A DNA stretch of 6,124 bases from the NCBI GenBank assembly GCA_021299565.1, contig JAJTHA010000100.1, positions 1 through 6,124 of the forward strand. Reading direction: 5' to 3'. How positions within the stretch are numbered: the first letter of the stretch is position 1; the number at the start of each line of letters is the position of its first letter. Made by a program: the position numbers and the translations under genes. Positions 5,131 through 6,124 of the stretch are shown one piece after another. The DNA comes from Candidatus Caenarcanales bacterium. GTDB lineage: Bacteria; Cyanobacteriota; Vampirovibrionia; LMEP-6097. Under the pieces are notes generated by a model that had not been told where the DNA came from, searched no databases, and was given only the letters and a program-made list of their open reading frames with translations.

Positions 5131-5178
5131 TTTATATTTAAGGACTAACAAAAATGTCGTGAAAAACTCTCACAACTT

Positions 5179-5187
5179 TGATATAAA
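5179..5187 (+). promoter_or_regulatory. Extended -10 box before the 200-aa gene
   Basis: TGATATAAA lies so that the RNA start would be at about 5194, immediately before the ATG at 5195. It mirrors the arrangement of the divergent gene. No clear -35 is seen. Confidence 0.4.
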
Positions 5188-5194
5188 TTTAAGT

Positions 5195-5797
5195 ATGACT
5201 CAGATAAGGCCAGCATTTTATATTAGGACTCCCCAAAGCACAAGCAGAGATATTGAGCCCAGCCAAATCAGCTTAGCTAAGTCGCATATGAGCTCGACAC
5301 CTAACGCAAAAAAATATGTCAGCCCTCCAATCATAGATATTAAGCTAGATGAGCTCCAACTAGATCCAAAAGAACAACAAGCGCTTTTAACATCCTTGCA
5401 ACTTCTTGAAAATGATACAAACAGCCCGAGCCGTTTTGATGAATTAGGTAATTTGAGCTTGAGAGTTTATGCTGACGGTGGAATATACGTACATCACCCT
5501 ATACAAGGAATTAAGACTGGTGAAAACGAAATGTGTGGATTGGTGGCAGTACAAATTGGGCAATTAAACCCAGCTCACACTACTGTTATTCAAGAACTAA
5601 ATAGAAATTCTGCCAACAATATAGAATTTGTTGGATCACAAGATGAAGCATTTATGAATGTTGTTGCAAAAATAGCAAGTTCTATTCGTGATGGTTTTCC
5701 TAAAAACCCTGGTTTAGAAAAAGTTGGTATTCGCAGTAGCCATGATGATCCTGACCAAGTAAGACAATTACTGGCTACATTGTCACAAGCAGCTTAG
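5195..5797 (+). CDS. Hypothetical protein, about 200 aa
   Basis: I do not recognise this family. From the ATG at 5195, residues 1-46 are rich in Ser, Pro, Thr and polar residues and probably disordered. The charged helical stretch KLDELQLDPKEQQALLTSLQLLEN (50-73) is followed by a possible beta region NLSLRVYADGGIYVHHPIQG (86-105), a single Cys (C114) and a C-terminal alpha/beta-like part ending in a helix (186-198). There is no signal peptide or membrane helix. The frame is open further back to a TTG at 5099, but that start would make the gene translate the tRNA-end repeat and override the -10 box at 5179-5187. I therefore prefer 5195; a GTG at 5159 is also possible. The stop is TAG. Its role is unknown; the divergent 127-aa gene may be a functional partner. 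Confidence 0.72.
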   Translation: MTQIRPAFYIRTPQSTSRDIEPSQISLAKSHMSSTPNAKKYVSPPIIDIKLDELQLDPKEQQALLTSLQLLENDTNSPSRFDELGNLSLRVYADGGIYVHHPIQGIKTGENEMCGLVAVQIGQLNPAHTTVIQELNRNSANNIEFVGSQDEAFMNVVAKIASSIRDGFPKNPGLEKVGIRSSHDDPDQVRQLLATLSQAA

Positions 5798-5987
5798 ATT
5801 TAATCAAATCAGCAAATAAAATCAAATCATCTTTTTTGAAATAGTTTTTTCTAAAAACCATAACCATTTTTCTACCAATGGTTTTCTTCTTGAAATCAAT
5901 ATACTTAATCATTGATTTAATTTCTCTTTCTTTGGATTTAGCAAGCTCAGGAAGGATAGAAATTACCATTTTAATATGTGAAATCAC
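5775..5987 (-). CDS. Possible small basic protein, 70 aa
   Basis: A GTG at 5987 lies one base after the TAA of the upstream partial gene, so translation could be coupled; an ATG six codons on (5969) is an alternative. The product is Lys- and Ile/Met-rich (for example KSMIKYIDFKKK and FKKDDLILFADLIKSK), with alternating charged and hydrophobic residues that look like real protein. It matches no family I know. Its last 23 bp overlap the 3' end of the convergent 200-aa gene. It could still be a chance frame in AT-rich DNA. Confidence 0.4.
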   Translation of the reverse strand: MISHIKMVISILPELAKSKEREIKSMIKYIDFKKKTIGRKMVMVFRKNYFKKDDLILFADLIKSKLLVTM

Positions 5988-5988
5988 C

Positions 5989-6124
5989 TTAGTCCAAATT
6001 CAAATTAAAAGTAAAAGGGAATCTAACTCTCATTTTCCTAGAAGCACCAGGAGTCCCATAAAAAGAGTCTCCTTCTGGATAAGCACTTTCACCCCTTTTG
6101 TTTGTAAAAGTTGTAACAAATTTA
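5989..6124 (-). CDS. C-terminal end of an unidentified protein (partial)
   Basis: The frame is open from the right edge to a TAA at 5991-5989 and gives 44 residues. The tail is glycine-, aromatic- and arginine-containing (SFYGTPGASRKMRVRFPFTF). It ends in alternating hydrophobic residues, resembling the last strand of an outer-membrane beta-barrel such as a TonB-dependent receptor. The last residue is Asp rather than the usual aromatic, so the assignment is only a suggestion. The gene continues outside the window. Confidence 0.55.
   Translation of the reverse strand, partial: KFVTTFTNKRGESAYPEGDSFYGTPGASRKMRVRFPFTFNLNLD

Noticed and set aside
4276..5131. The repeated 13-16-mer as a CRISPR array
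   Set aside because: Three copies with spacings of 189 and 650 bp and a tRNA origin do not fit CRISPR repeats and spacers, and no cas gene is present.
5099..5194. TTG start at 5099 for the 200-aa gene
   Set aside because: It would translate the tRNA-end repeat and lie upstream of the -10 box; the ATG at 5195 is better placed, although 5099 is not disproved.
5797..5830. Hairpin GATTT-AATC-AAATC followed by a T run as terminator of the 200-aa gene
   Set aside because: Only a 5-bp AT-rich stem, with the T run about 20 bases away; too weak to call.

Overview
The window is AT-rich (roughly two thirds A+T) bacterial DNA. It carries a tRNA with an encoded CCA end, intrinsic terminators, a HigBA-type toxin-antitoxin pair and an A-type Fe-S carrier, so it is bacterial and probably chromosomal. 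I cannot name the lineage. Clear Shine-Dalgarno sites are missing in front of most genes. Several starts instead lie 0 to about 20 nt below an extended -10 motif (TGnTATnAT), which suggests short-leadered or leaderless transcripts.

Left part (1-3033): two tandem paralogues on the + strand encode large proteins of an unrecognised family. Both keep a protein-kinase-like pattern in order: a glycine-rich loop, a lysine on the following strand, a D-x4-N catalytic loop, and an aspartate 14 residues later in the place of the DFG Asp. Copy 1 begins before the window, and its reading frame is crossed by a TGA at 80-82 with recognisable homology to copy 2 on both sides. Copy 2 has a similar puzzle: its only upstream ATG (1498) is followed three codons later by an in-frame TGA, and otherwise it must start at a TTG (1594). 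Nonsense decay, unusual starts or UGA read as an amino acid are the competing explanations.

Middle part (3035-4081), on the - strand: a HigB-like RNase toxin gene and a HigA-like HTH antitoxin gene overlap, with a promoter and palindromic operator in front. They are followed closely by an IscA/ErpA/HesB-type carrier gene, whose stop lies 1 bp from the stop of kinase-like copy 2.

Right-centre (4160-4690): tRNA-Arg(UCU) with its own promoter and a strong terminator is followed by a roughly 360-bp gene-free stretch packed with hairpins. The last 13-16 bases of the tRNA are repeated at 4465-4480, again followed by a strong terminator, and at 5118-5130. This is the signature expected of integrations, or remnants of them, at a tRNA 3' end.

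Right part (4691-6124): two divergent genes of unknown function (127 aa on the - strand, about 200 aa on the +) share a short intergenic region containing the third tRNA-end repeat. Both have an extended -10 box placed so that transcription would begin at or next to the ATG. The window closes with a possible small - strand gene and the C-terminal end of a further - strand protein whose tail looks like a beta-strand.
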